NCBI GenBank assembly: GCA_000155695.1
Contig: DS990592.1
Span: 5,337,097 to 5,399,261, forward strand
Source of the DNA: Verrucomicrobiia bacterium DG1235
GTDB lineage: Bacteria > Verrucomicrobiota > Verrucomicrobiia > Opitutales > Opitutaceae
Direction: 5' to 3'
Length of the DNA stretch: 62,165 bases
Positions 34,559 through 42,850 of the stretch are shown here, in pieces. The stretch's first letter is position 1. Each line of letters starts with the position of its first letter. The position numbers and the translations under genes were made by a program. Below the pieces are notes generated by a model. That model was not told the DNA's origin. It searched no databases and saw only the letters and a list, made by a program, of their open reading frames with translations.

Positions 34559-35521
34559 TCACCTCACGAGGGTGAAGGCGGCGGACATGGCTTTGTGGGT
34601 GGCGGCGAGGGCGGCTTCGTTGTCCATATCGTTGAGGGCTTGGTTGAAGGGTTCGGCGCGGATGGGGCCGGTGTAGTTGATTTGGACGAGGGCTTGGAGG
34701 AAGCTTTTGAGATCGATGACTCCGGTGGCGAGGGGAAGGTGGCGCGAGCCGTCGATTTGGGCGTCGCGGGAGAGGTCGGCTCGGGCGTCGTTGAGGTCGA
34801 CGGAGGCGATGCTGGCGGGGTCGAGGGCGAGGATTTGCTCGACGGAGTCTTCGGCGCAGTGCCAGTGGAAGGTGTCGAGGACGTAGCCGACGTTTGCGAG
34901 GCCGATGTTTAGGAGGAGATCTTGGAGCTCGACTAGGGTGCGGATGAATGCGAAGCGGTCGCGGGCCATGAGGGTTTTTGCTCCGACGTATTCGAGGCCG
35001 AGCTGGATGCCGGAGTCGGCGAGGATTTGGCCGCAGGCGCGTAGGCGTTCGGCGTGCTGGCGCATGTTGGCGCTGTAGTGGAGATCTGGATGCGTGGGCA
35101 TGATCCAGGTGTTCATGCGGGTGGCTCCGGCGGCTCGCATGGCGGCGGCGTGGCGGGGGAGTTGGGCGAGGTCTTGCTGGAAGCGTTCTTCGGACTCGCG
35201 GAATTGGACGGGGAGGTTGGTAGAGCCCCAGCTGATGTGGGCTGCTTGGCGGGCGGCGGTGAATTCGGAGAGTTCTTCGGCGGACATGTCGGCGAGCTGG
35301 CCGGAGAAGGGGGTAATGGATTGGTAGCCGTGGCGGATAGCCATCTGGAGCAGCTCGGCTTGGGAGTTGGCGGAGACGCCGATGATGCCGGGGTTGAGGT
35401 CGAGGGTGAAGGGGAGCATGGGGGAGGAGTGAGTGGTGAGGTGTGAGGAGTTAATTTTTGGGAGTAGGGTGGCGGCGGTGGCGGCGAGGGCGGTTTTTTG
35501 GATGAATTGGCGGCGGTGCAT
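34559..35521 (-). CDS. Tat-exported sugar phosphate isomerase/epimerase-like protein
   Basis: 320 residues. Residues 1-24 are a twin-arginine signal ('MHRRQFIQKTALAATAATLL'). Residues 25-34 ('SSHLTTHSS') are the translation of a GAGTGGT-type DNA repeat (35421-35450). From Met35 onward ('MLPFTLDLNPGIIG') it is a TIM-barrel epimerase with 'LGLEYVGAKTLMARDRF', 'VGYVLDTFHWHCAED' and 'PIRAEPFNQ'. The barrel could start by itself at Met35 (35417-35419), which follows the repeat exactly as other genes here do. So there may be two products: exported long form and cytosolic short form. That is inference. Confidence 0.8.
   Translation of the reverse strand: MHRRQFIQKTALAATAATLLPKINSSHLTTHSSPMLPFTLDLNPGIIGVSANSQAELLQMAIRHGYQSITPFSGQLADMSAEELSEFTAARQAAHISWGSTNLPVQFRESEERFQQDLAQLPRHAAAMRAAGATRMNTWIMPTHPDLHYSANMRQHAERLRACGQILADSGIQLGLEYVGAKTLMARDRFAFIRTLVELQDLLLNIGLANVGYVLDTFHWHCAEDSVEQILALDPASIASVDLNDARADLSRDAQIDGSRHLPLATGVIDLKSFLQALVQINYTGPIRAEPFNQALNDMDNEAALAATHKAMSAAFTLVR
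35421..35450. repeat. Heptad repeat inside the epimerase coding region
   Basis: GGAGGAGTGAGTGGTGAGG and following bases on the + strand, the same class as the leader repeats. Here it is in frame and encodes 'SSHLTTHSS'. It begins directly upstream of an internal ATG (sense strand). Confidence 0.8.
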
Positions 35522-35592
35522 TCTAATTAGGAATTAGGAATTGGTTGCTGGGGAGTGAAATGGCGAAAGCTTGGGGTTCTGAGCGATGGGGG

Positions 35593-35620
35593 GTGCCACA
35601 AAAAGGCACGAAGAATTGGG
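35593..35620 (+). repeat. Short member of the CACAAAGGCACGAAGA repeat family
   Basis: GCCACAAAAAGGCACGAAGA then TTGGGTTGGG. It resembles the left part of the copies at 18872 and 20411 but lacks GATCCTGC. Confidence 0.55.
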
Positions 35621-35664
35621 TTGGGTGTGACCCCGCTATAGCGAGGTCGTCTGGGTGCTGGGGG

Positions 35665-36687
35665 TTAGTCGAGGTCTAGGGTGTCTTGTTCTGAGGTGGG
35701 ATCGGGTTCGGGGGGAGCTTCTTCGTGGTCTTTCAAATGACGGGGGGGCTTGGCGATGCGTTGGGCGAGGTAGGCTTCGCGGTCGGTGGCTATGCGTTGG
35801 CAGATCTTTTGGACGTGCATGCGGAGCCACATGGAGGTGTTTGAGTCGGGTGAGTAGCGAGCGGGGCCGTAGGCGTGGATGCGGTCGGTCTGGAGAAGGA
35901 GGTCGTTTTGCTCGAATTCGGCGTCGTTGCCCGGCTTGTAGACGGCGTAGGCTTTGCCGCCGAACTTGCGGATGACGGAGAAGGAGGGCACGTCGCTCGG
36001 GCCGTCGGCGATGTAGATCATGTTTTGGAAGGGGATGCGTCGGTCTTCGGCTGCGAGCTTGGCGTTGACGTCGATGCTTTCGTTTTTGTTGGAGCCTTTG
36101 TTGATTTCGAAGAGGGCTCGGGTCTTGGTGGTGTTGTCGATCATGGTCCCGATTTGGGAGATGATGTCGTCGCTCTCCATTTCGAAGTCGTCCTGGTCGA
36201 GGTAGCCCGGCTGGAGGGGGTTTTCGATGAATTCGGAGCCCCAGATGCCTTCGACGTAGGGTGCGATGGCGGAGCCGCGGATCATTTCGGCGAGGCCGGT
36301 GGAGACGATGTAGTGCTCGAGCTGGATGTCGTGGCGGGCGTATTCCGGCTTGGAGCGGGTGACGGCGCGGAGATCTTCGAAGAATTGGGGGAGGCCTTCG
36401 TAGAATTCGATTTCTTTGCCCAGCTCGCGGAGCATTTTGTTGTTGAGTCCGGGCATCTTGCCGGCGCGGGCGTAGGTGAGGATGTGGTTGAGGTAGACGG
36501 ATTCGCCGGAGACGGTGTAGCCGCGTTCCTTGTAGCGGGCGGCCATGGTGTTGACCTCGTCCCAGAAGAGGGCTTCGTCGACTTCGAACTTTTCGAAGAT
36601 CGGCTGCTGCATGTAGCCGGGAATGAGGGTTTTGTCGAAATCCCAGATGATGGCGATTTTGTTCTGAGTAGAGTATGTTTGAGACAC
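35665..36687 (-). CDS. HAD-superfamily hydrolase
   Basis: 340 residues from GTG 36685-36687. An ATG at 36744 adds 19 residues that only translate a CAACTTTCACTC-type leader, so the internal GTG is preferred. Motif I is 'WDFDKT' with nucleophile Asp16 and acid/base Asp18. Motif II/III region includes 'EHYIVSTGLAEMIRG', and motif IV 'MIYIADGPSDVPSFSVIRKFGG'. A Pro/Asp-rich tail ends the protein. It would hydrolyse a phosphomonoester; the large helical cap (about 30-110) suggests a specific substrate, unknown. Divergent from prfA. Confidence 0.82.
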   Translation of the reverse strand: MSQTYSTQNKIAIIWDFDKTLIPGYMQQPIFEKFEVDEALFWDEVNTMAARYKERGYTVSGESVYLNHILTYARAGKMPGLNNKMLRELGKEIEFYEGLPQFFEDLRAVTRSKPEYARHDIQLEHYIVSTGLAEMIRGSAIAPYVEGIWGSEFIENPLQPGYLDQDDFEMESDDIISQIGTMIDNTTKTRALFEINKGSNKNESIDVNAKLAAEDRRIPFQNMIYIADGPSDVPSFSVIRKFGGKAYAVYKPGNDAEFEQNDLLLQTDRIHAYGPARYSPDSNTSMWLRMHVQKICQRIATDREAYLAQRIAKPPRHLKDHEEAPPEPDPTSEQDTLDLD

Positions 36688-36841
36688 GGTAGGGATGAGT
36701 GAAAGTTGAGGTATGGATGGTGAATTTGGCGGCGTGGGAAGCAATCTGCAAATGCCACGCTTGCCAATGGGCTTTGTTTCGGTAACGGATTTGCGTCCTT
36801 TTCAACAAATTGGCTGCCGCGAGGCGCCGAGGATTTTATTT

Positions 36842-37939
36842 ATGGCTATCAAGCTTCCAGAAATTTCACCTTTTAAGGCACGCGTCGAGGAGATCGACGG
36901 ATTGATGAGCGCGCCGGACTTCTATAGTGATGCCCGTCGCTCTGCTGCGCTTTCGCGGGAGCAGATCAAACTTCGTCAGTTGATCGAAGACTACGACGCT
37001 CTGGATAAGGCTAAGCAGCAGCTTGCGGAGAACCAGGAGATGCTGGACGACTCGTCAGGCGACGCGGAGCTTAAGGAATTGGCCGAAATGGAGATTCCGG
37101 AGTTGGAGGAGAAGGTGGAGAAGCTGGAGGAGAAGATTCTCAAGGCGATGATCCCACCTGACGAGACGGATTCTCGCAACACGATCGTGGAAATCCGCGC
37201 TGGGGCTGGCGGGGACGAGGCGTCGCTCTTCGCGGCGGACTTGTATCGCATGTATACGCGACTGGCTGAGCGAAAGGGCTGGCGGGTCGAGCAGATGAGC
37301 GCGAGCGAGAGCGGCATCGATGGTTTTAAGGAAGTCATTTTTTCGATCACGGGCGAGGAGGTTTACAAGAAGCTGAAGCTAGAGAGCGGCGTGCACCGCG
37401 TACAACGCGTGCCGGAAACGGAGTCGCAGGGACGTATCCATACCTCGACGGCTACGGTAGCGGTTTTGCCTGAAGCGGAGGAAGTAGACGTCGAGATCAA
37501 TCCTCAGGATTTGGAGGTCACAACTTGTCGAGCGAGTGGAGCGGGCGGTCAGCACGTCAATACGACCGACTCTGCGATCAACATTGTGCACAAGCCGACG
37601 GGGATCACGGTTTATTGTGCGGACGAGCGTTCGCAGATCAAGAACCGGGCGAAGGCGATGAAGGTGCTTTACTCTCGCATTCTTCAAGTGAAGCAGGAGG
37701 AGGAGCGTTCGAAGTACGCGGAGAACCGCAAGAAGCAGGTGGGCACGGGAGATCGAAGCGAGCGGATCCGCACTTATAACTTTCCGCAGAGCCGCCTGAC
37801 TGATCATCGTATCGGGCTGACGCTGCATAGCTTGCCGGCGGTTATGGACGGGGATATGGAAGAGATTCTCGAGACGCTCGAGAATGAGGACATGCGCCTG
37901 AAGATCGACGCGTTGATGAGCAGCACGCAGTCTAAGTAA
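36842..37939 (+). CDS. prfA: Peptide chain release factor 1
   Basis: 365 residues from ATG 36842, with GAGGA about 9 bases upstream. The catalytic '[10 protein letters not shown]' with GGQ at 235-237 releases the peptide. The stop-codon-reading loop reads '[14 protein letters not shown]' with PET at 191-193 (the P-x-T motif of RF1, reading UAA and UAG); RF2's SPF is absent. Helical N-terminal domain (1-110) is intact. It is followed 21 bp later by prmC, which methylates the GGQ glutamine, the usual order. Confidence 0.97.
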   Translation: MAIKLPEISPFKARVEEIDGLMSAPDFYSDARRSAALSREQIKLRQLIEDYDALDKAKQQLAENQEMLDDSSGDAELKELAEMEIPELEEKVEKLEEKILKAMIPPDETDSRNTIVEIRAGAGGDEASLFAADLYRMYTRLAERKGWRVEQMSASESGIDGFKEVIFSITGEEVYKKLKLESGVHRVQRVPETESQGRIHTSTATVAVLPEAEEVDVEINPQDLEVTTCRASGAGGQHVNTTDSAINIVHKPTGITVYCADERSQIKNRAKAMKVLYSRILQVKQEEERSKYAENRKKQVGTGDRSERIRTYNFPQSRLTDHRIGLTLHSLPAVMDGDMEEILETLENEDMRLKIDALMSSTQSK

Positions 37940-37960
37940 TCTGGATACGCTCTGTCTACG

Positions 37961-38821
37961 ATGCCTGAAATGCTGACAGTGTTGGACGTGATCCAGCGGA
38001 GCTCTTCGTTCCTTGAGGCCAAGGGAGTGGAGAGCGCTCGGCTGAATGCGGAGTGGCTGATCGCGTCGGCGCTTGGGATCGATCGGATGAAGCTTTACAT
38101 GCAATTCGATCGCCCGCTTAAGGAGGCCGAGCTGGCGGACATGCGCTCGATGGTGGCGCGGCGGGCGAAGAGGGAGCCGCTACAGTATATTATTGGTTCG
38201 GCCCCGTTTCATGAGCTGGACTTGAAGGTGGACGCTAGGGCGTTGATTCCGCGTCCGGAGACGGAGCAGCTTGTGGAGCTGGTTCTTGGTTCGCTCGGAG
38301 AGAATGACGCTCCGTATCGTATTATAGATTTGGGTACAGGGAGCGGCGCGATTGCTTTGGCCCTGGCTTTCGCTTTGCCGAGAGCGGAGATATTCGCGGT
38401 GGATGCGAGCCGGGAGGCGCTTGAGTTGGCCCAAGAGAACGCATTGCGATGCGGGCTTCAGAACCGGGTGAATTTCGTTCTTTCGGACTGGTTTTCCGAT
38501 TTTGATCCGGAGGGGGAATTCGACCTAATCGTATCGAATCCGCCTTACCTCACGCAGGAAGAGCTTGAGTCGGCGGAACCGGAGGTTCGCGAGCACGAGC
38601 CGGTGGGAGCTTTGGTGGCGGATCGTGAGGGATTGTCGGACTTGGAAACGATTTTGCAGGGAGCTTTCGGTCGGTTGAAGCCGGGCGGCATGCTTTGGCT
38701 GGAGACGGGGATTGGGCATCGAGCTGAGCTTTTGGCGCTTTGCGAGAATGCTGGCTATGCCGAGTCGCTAGGGATCGATGACTGGAGCGGTCGCGCGCGA
38801 TTCGTCAAATCGGTCAAATAG
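37961..38821 (+). CDS. prmC: Release factor glutamine methyltransferase
   Basis: 286 residues. N-terminal helical domain, then SAM-binding 'IIDLGTGSGAIALALA' at 121-136 and 'NPPY' at 193-196, the motif that holds the substrate glutamine. It methylates the GGQ glutamine of release factors in the cytoplasm. Directly downstream of prfA and doubtless co-transcribed with it. A hairpin follows immediately after the stop. Confidence 0.95.
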   Translation: MPEMLTVLDVIQRSSSFLEAKGVESARLNAEWLIASALGIDRMKLYMQFDRPLKEAELADMRSMVARRAKREPLQYIIGSAPFHELDLKVDARALIPRPETEQLVELVLGSLGENDAPYRIIDLGTGSGAIALALAFALPRAEIFAVDASREALELAQENALRCGLQNRVNFVLSDWFSDFDPEGEFDLIVSNPPYLTQEELESAEPEVREHEPVGALVADREGLSDLETILQGAFGRLKPGGMLWLETGIGHRAELLALCENAGYAESLGIDDWSGRARFVKSVK

Positions 38822-38854
38822 CTAGCGAGACAAGGTCCTTGTTGCCCTCGCTAG
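38822..38854 (+). terminator. Hairpin after prmC (no T run)
   Basis: Outer stem CTAGCGAG (38822-38829)/CTCGCTAG (38847-38854), with an inner ACAAGG/CTTGT pairing. No T run follows, so it may be an mRNA-stabilising or factor-dependent end of the prfA-prmC transcript. Direct repeats CTTCTAGAT lie about 100 bp further on. Confidence 0.6.
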
Positions 38855-39067
38855 AACGGGAGTAGTGTCCTTACGTAAGTAAAATATGAAATCTTTCTCG
38901 ACAGAACCTAGGTGTTTCTTCAAGAAGGCTGTATCCAACTTCTGACTTCTAGATACTGTCTTCTAGATTATCGGTCCAATTGTGTTTAAATTCTGGGTCG
39001 GGTATTCCATTATCGAGAATCTAAGGTTGTAATTGGTTTACCTATTGGTTCGAAGAGACTCCTACGT

Positions 39068-39784
39068 TTGAAACATCGATTATCAGTGAAGTTTAGTAGT
39101 CGCGATGCGAATGTATCGCGTGAGTCTGGGTTGCTCGACTATAAGGCCTTCAATGACTGGACCGACTTGCGAGCTTATTTGGTAAGGCAGTTCCAGCTAG
39201 AGGATGCAGCGATTCGCCTGCAGGAGGAGTATGTCCGTTCAGAGTCTGTGGACACCTACGAGAGCATTGAGATCACCGAGGTTTCAGATGACGCTGTATT
39301 ATTGTCCATGTCGATTGGGTTTCGGGTGAGTCTAAGCGTCCATCTTGTAAAGGGTGAGTTTGCTCAGAATCTCGATTTTAGGTGGCAGCCACGTGGCGAG
39401 TATCGCGCGATATTGTCGTGCGCGAGAGAGGTTTACTACCGAATTGTGCGTGACCGGGTGGTGGAGCTAATGTCGAAGGAGGGTAGAGTAGGAGTGGTTT
39501 CCTTCTTTTTGGATAGTGAGGGACAGATCGAATCGGCTTCAGGGAAGGCGGGCGAGTTTTGTCAGAAGCACTTTTCGGAGGGCAAGCGAGACGACGACTA
39601 TTTCCCGAAGTCCCACTGGGAGTACATTCAGGGCGCTATCGTGAGAATCGGACAGCCAGGGGTGAGCGTGTTCAGGAATGACAGCATGGTTTTCGCGTTT
39701 CACCAGGGGAATGAGATCGTGAATTGCCTTTTGCAGAAAATGGGGGGCAGTGGATTCCTGCTGTCTTTGTCGGTTAACCAGTAG
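39068..39784 (+). CDS. Unknown protein with a PAS-like middle
   Basis: 238 residues from TTG 39068; no in-frame ATG alternative near the start. Not recognised. The centre ('GVVSFFLDSEGQIESASGKAGEF' as separate strands 'VVSFFLDSEG' and 'IESASGKAGEF') looks like a PAS-type strand-turn-strand, and the C-terminus ends abruptly in a hydrophobic strand. It could be a sensory fragment that has lost an output domain, since no helix-turn-helix follows in any frame. It lies alone between prmC and the cbb3 cluster. Confidence 0.5.
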   Translation: MKHRLSVKFSSRDANVSRESGLLDYKAFNDWTDLRAYLVRQFQLEDAAIRLQEEYVRSESVDTYESIEITEVSDDAVLLSMSIGFRVSLSVHLVKGEFAQNLDFRWQPRGEYRAILSCAREVYYRIVRDRVVELMSKEGRVGVVSFFLDSEGQIESASGKAGEFCQKHFSEGKRDDDYFPKSHWEYIQGAIVRIGQPGVSVFRNDSMVFAFHQGNEIVNCLLQKMGGSGFLLSLSVNQ

Positions 39785-40116
39785 CAGCTGGTTTGGCGAA
39801 GAACTGATTCGCTGTTCATTTCGATGGCCGTCGCCGACATGCTGTTTCTTCGGCTGCTCGTCGCGCGTGTAATTTGGTTCAATACTCGCGTTTCAATGTC
39901 GGGAACGCGGCCAAGTTTGTTTGCTAATCCAAACGCCTATTTGCGAGATCGATCATTTTGGCTTATGGAACCTGGCTGACGCAGTCTCCGAAACGCAAAA
40001 TGTTTGATGTCCCCCTATAAAGCTTGATCTCTTGGATCGATAAGTAATAAAAGAAATAAAGGTAGTTAATAGTATTAATCTTAATCTACACAATTAGAGT
40101 ATCTTCTATTCGCCCA
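39785..40116. other. Intergenic region upstream of the cbb3 cluster
   Basis: About 330 bases; the last 60 are AT-rich (40050-40100, 'AGTATTAATCTTAATCTACA') and probably hold the promoter. I looked for an Fnr box (TTGAT-N4-ATCAA) and found no good match. A GATCGATC palindrome lies at 39947-39954. Confidence 0.45.
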
Positions 40117-40281
40117 GTGAACGTCATTTTCCTCACAGTTTTCATCGGTCTCATACTCGTCGGGCTCGCTTTGTCTTTTTTCGCTTTCACGCGGAAATCG
40201 TCTCATTGGAGTAGTCCGGAGCGGGACAGTCTGATGCCGCTGGAGGAGGAGAAGACTGTGGAGCACCGCAGTCACGACTGA
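40117..40281 (+). CDS. Small membrane protein, CcoS-like
   Basis: 54 residues from GTG 40117. One N-terminal membrane helix ('VIFLTVFIGLILVGLALSFFAF'), then 'RKSSHWSSPERDSLMPLEEE'. Size and layout match CcoS, the small cbb3-oxidase assembly protein, but the usual 'GQFDD' stretch is absent. It is first in the cluster, 56 bp before ccoNO, whereas ccoS normally follows ccoI. It could be a diverged CcoS or an unrelated conserved small subunit. Confidence 0.6.
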   Translation: MNVIFLTVFIGLILVGLALSFFAFTRKSSHWSSPERDSLMPLEEEKTVEHRSHD

Positions 40282-40337
40282 TTGAGCGCCGGCAATTGTT
40301 TTCTATCCATTTACACCTCCTCTAACCCACTGACCTT

Positions 40338-42638
40338 ATGTCCGATCAGAAACGCGTAATCGAATACGACGACCAGACTGTTCGCATGTTCATGATAGCC
40401 TCCGTTGTTTGGGGTATTGTCGGCATGCTTGTCGGCGTCCTGGTAGCAGCTCAGCTGAACTATCATGTGCTTAATTTCAAAATGGAGTGGCTTACCTTTG
40501 GGCGACTCCGACCGCTCCACACGAACGCGGTGATTTTCGCCTTCGTGGGCAATATGATGTTTGCGGGCGTCTATCATTCCACGCAGCGACTGGTGAAGGC
40601 CCGGCTCGGTTCGGACCTGCTTTCGAAGATTCACTTCTGGGGATGGCAGCTGATCATCGTGTCGGCGGCGATCACGCTTCCGCTCGGCTTCACACGCGGC
40701 AAGGAGTACGCGGAGCTGATTTGGCCGATCAATCTTGCGGTGGTGCTTATCTGGGTGGTCTTCGCCCTCAATTTCTTCCTCACGCTTGCGAAGCGGAATG
40801 AGAAGTCCCTTTACGTAGCGATTTGGTTCTACATCGCGACAATCATGACGGTGGCGATGCTTTACATCGTGAACCACTTGTCGATTCCGACCAGCTTGCT
40901 CCATTCGTATCCAATTTTTGGAGGCGTTCAGGACGCGCTTGTACAGTGGTGGTATGGTCATAACGCGGTAGCGTTCTTTCTGACGACGCCGATCTTGGGT
41001 ATCATGTACTACTATATGCCGAAGGCGGCGGATCGTCCAGTCTACTCTTATCGCTTGTCGGTGGTGCATTTCTGGTCGCTGGTATTTATCTACATCTGGG
41101 CAGGGCCACACCATTTGCTCTACACCTCGCTTCCCGGATGGCTGCAGCAGCTCGGCATGATTTTCAGCTTGATGCTTTGGGCTCCATCTTGGGGAGGCAT
41201 GCTCAATGGCTTGCTCACGCTTCGCGGCGCTTGGGATAAGCTCCGCACGGATCCTGTCCTCAAGTTTTTCGCGGCTGGGGTTACTTTTTACGGAATGGCG
41301 ACCTTCGAGGGACCGTTGCTTTCCATTCGTTCGGTAAACGCTTTGGCGCACTACACGGATTGGATCATCGGACACGTTCACGCAGGCACGCTCGGTTGGA
41401 ACGGTTTTATGGCGGCGGGCATGTTCTACTTCCTTGCTCCGCGTTTGTGGAACACGAAGCTCTACTCTGTGGCGATGGCCAACATGCACTTCTGGCTCGG
41501 GCTGGTGGGGATTCTTCTCTACGTGGCTTCGATGTGGGTATCTGGCATCACGCAAGGGCTTATGCTCAACAACGCGGACGAGCAAGGCATCCTCGCGTAT
41601 CCAAATTTCTTGGAAACGCTGCAGTCGATTCGTCCGCTCATGTTGACGCGTGTCGTTGGTGGTGGTCTCTACCTGATTGGATTCATCATGATGGCTTACA
41701 ATCTTTGGATGACTGCGAAGTCAGGCAAGGCGGTCAATGGCACCTGCGAAGTTTCAGTGGTTGAGGAGGAGCAGAAGAAGCTTTCTTTGATTGGAGCGAT
41801 TACCCATCCGGCTTTCCTTTATTCGGCAGGTCTGGTGATCTTTTCATGTGTCTGGCTGTTCGCTGATGGTTTCATCGAACTTCTCGGAATGGGTCTAACC
41901 ATTGTAGTGGTAATGAGCTGCGTGGTTCACTTCACTCGTAGCGGTGACAGCTTTGCGGACTGGTACGGGAAGTTGTTGGAGAATTCGCTGCCGTTTACGG
42001 TGCTGGTGCTTATTTCGGCAGCAGTGGGCGGTGTTGCGGAAATTGTACCCTTGGTTAACCTCGATCGCGATAGCGTAGCGGAGGATAGGATGCAGGTGGT
42101 CTACACGCCGCTGGAATTGGCGGGTCGCGACATTTATATCAGCGAAGGCTGTTACAATTGTCACTCTCAGCAGATTCGTCCGTTCGTAGCTGAAGTTAAG
42201 CGCTATGGAGACTACAGCCGACTTGGCGAGTCGATATATGATCACCCTTATCAGTGGGGATCTCGCCGGACTGGACCAGACTTGGCGCGACTCGGCGGGA
42301 AGTATTCAGATTCCTGGCACTACGATCATATGCTGGATCCGCGTCAGACATCTCCTGGTTCGAATATGCCGGTTTATCCGTGGCTCTTCAAGAAGTTCAC
42401 TGATTACGGGGCGCTTCCATCCAAAATAAGCACTCAGAAGGTACTTGGCGTGCCATTCCCAGATTGGTCTCCCGCGGAGATTGACTCTGCGGCAAAGGCT
42501 CAGGCGAAGGCGATTAAGGAATCGCTTGAGGAGCAGGGCAAGGAAGTGGATCAGGACACGCAGATCGTGGCTCTTATCGCCTACCTCCAGCAGCTCGGCA
42601 AGTCGGTAGAGGTTTCTGAACAAGTCGCCAACAACTAG
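40338..42638 (+). CDS. ccoNO: cbb3-type cytochrome c oxidase, fused subunits I and II
   Basis: 766 residues. The first about 475 are CcoN, with twelve helices and the haem/copper histidines in 'RPLHTNAVIFAFVGN', 'WWYGHNAVAFFLTTPI', 'WAGPHHLLYTSLP' and 'DWIIGHVHAGTLGW'. Two extra helices lead to CcoO (about 550-766) with one haem c site, 'CYNCH' at 605-609, and Met ligand candidates in 'SPGSNMPVYP'. The oxidase reduces O2 to water with high affinity and pumps protons. The fusion is seen in some Bacteroidota and Verrucomicrobiota; here it is uninterrupted, with no internal stop or restart. Confidence 0.95.
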   Translation: MSDQKRVIEYDDQTVRMFMIASVVWGIVGMLVGVLVAAQLNYHVLNFKMEWLTFGRLRPLHTNAVIFAFVGNMMFAGVYHSTQRLVKARLGSDLLSKIHFWGWQLIIVSAAITLPLGFTRGKEYAELIWPINLAVVLIWVVFALNFFLTLAKRNEKSLYVAIWFYIATIMTVAMLYIVNHLSIPTSLLHSYPIFGGVQDALVQWWYGHNAVAFFLTTPILGIMYYYMPKAADRPVYSYRLSVVHFWSLVFIYIWAGPHHLLYTSLPGWLQQLGMIFSLMLWAPSWGGMLNGLLTLRGAWDKLRTDPVLKFFAAGVTFYGMATFEGPLLSIRSVNALAHYTDWIIGHVHAGTLGWNGFMAAGMFYFLAPRLWNTKLYSVAMANMHFWLGLVGILLYVASMWVSGITQGLMLNNADEQGILAYPNFLETLQSIRPLMLTRVVGGGLYLIGFIMMAYNLWMTAKSGKAVNGTCEVSVVEEEQKKLSLIGAITHPAFLYSAGLVIFSCVWLFADGFIELLGMGLTIVVVMSCVVHFTRSGDSFADWYGKLLENSLPFTVLVLISAAVGGVAEIVPLVNLDRDSVAEDRMQVVYTPLELAGRDIYISEGCYNCHSQQIRPFVAEVKRYGDYSRLGESIYDHPYQWGSRRTGPDLARLGGKYSDSWHYDHMLDPRQTSPGSNMPVYPWLFKKFTDYGALPSKISTQKVLGVPFPDWSPAEIDSAAKAQAKAIKESLEEQGKEVDQDTQIVALIAYLQQLGKSVEVSEQVANN

Positions 42639-42656
42639 CAGTGAGGAGATTATATT

Positions 42657-42812
42657 ATGTTTCAAAGAGTTGAATACACGGAATGGCAGACTCTCTTCCC
42701 GAAGATTGGTTTTGTCCTTTTCTTCGTCGCCTTCGGCATCGTTGTCTGGAAGGCGATCAAAATGAGCAAGAAGGATAGCAGCAAGGCGAGTCGCATGCCG
42801 CTCGACGACTAA
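42657..42812 (+). CDS. ccoQ: cbb3 oxidase small subunit
   Basis: 51 residues from ATG 42657, with a strong GAGGAG upstream. 'MFQRVEYTEWQTLFPKIGF' then one membrane helix ('VLFFVAFGIVVWKAI') and a short polar tail ending 'SRMPLDD'. Position (between ccoNO and ccoP) and architecture match CcoQ/FixQ. Confidence 0.8.
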   Translation: MFQRVEYTEWQTLFPKIGFVLFFVAFGIVVWKAIKMSKKDSSKASRMPLDD

Positions 42813-42850
42813 AGCTGTATTAAGATTAAACCTACATATTACTTTTAGAA

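Noticed and set aside
37412-37420. PET instead of PAT in release factor 1 as evidence of altered stop-codon reading
   Set aside because: RF1 is defined by P-x-T; the middle residue varies among bacteria, so no change of specificity is implied.
39785-40116. Fnr/anaerobox upstream of the cbb3 genes
   Set aside because: TTGAT occurs near 40026 but without a matching ATCAA half site at the right spacing.
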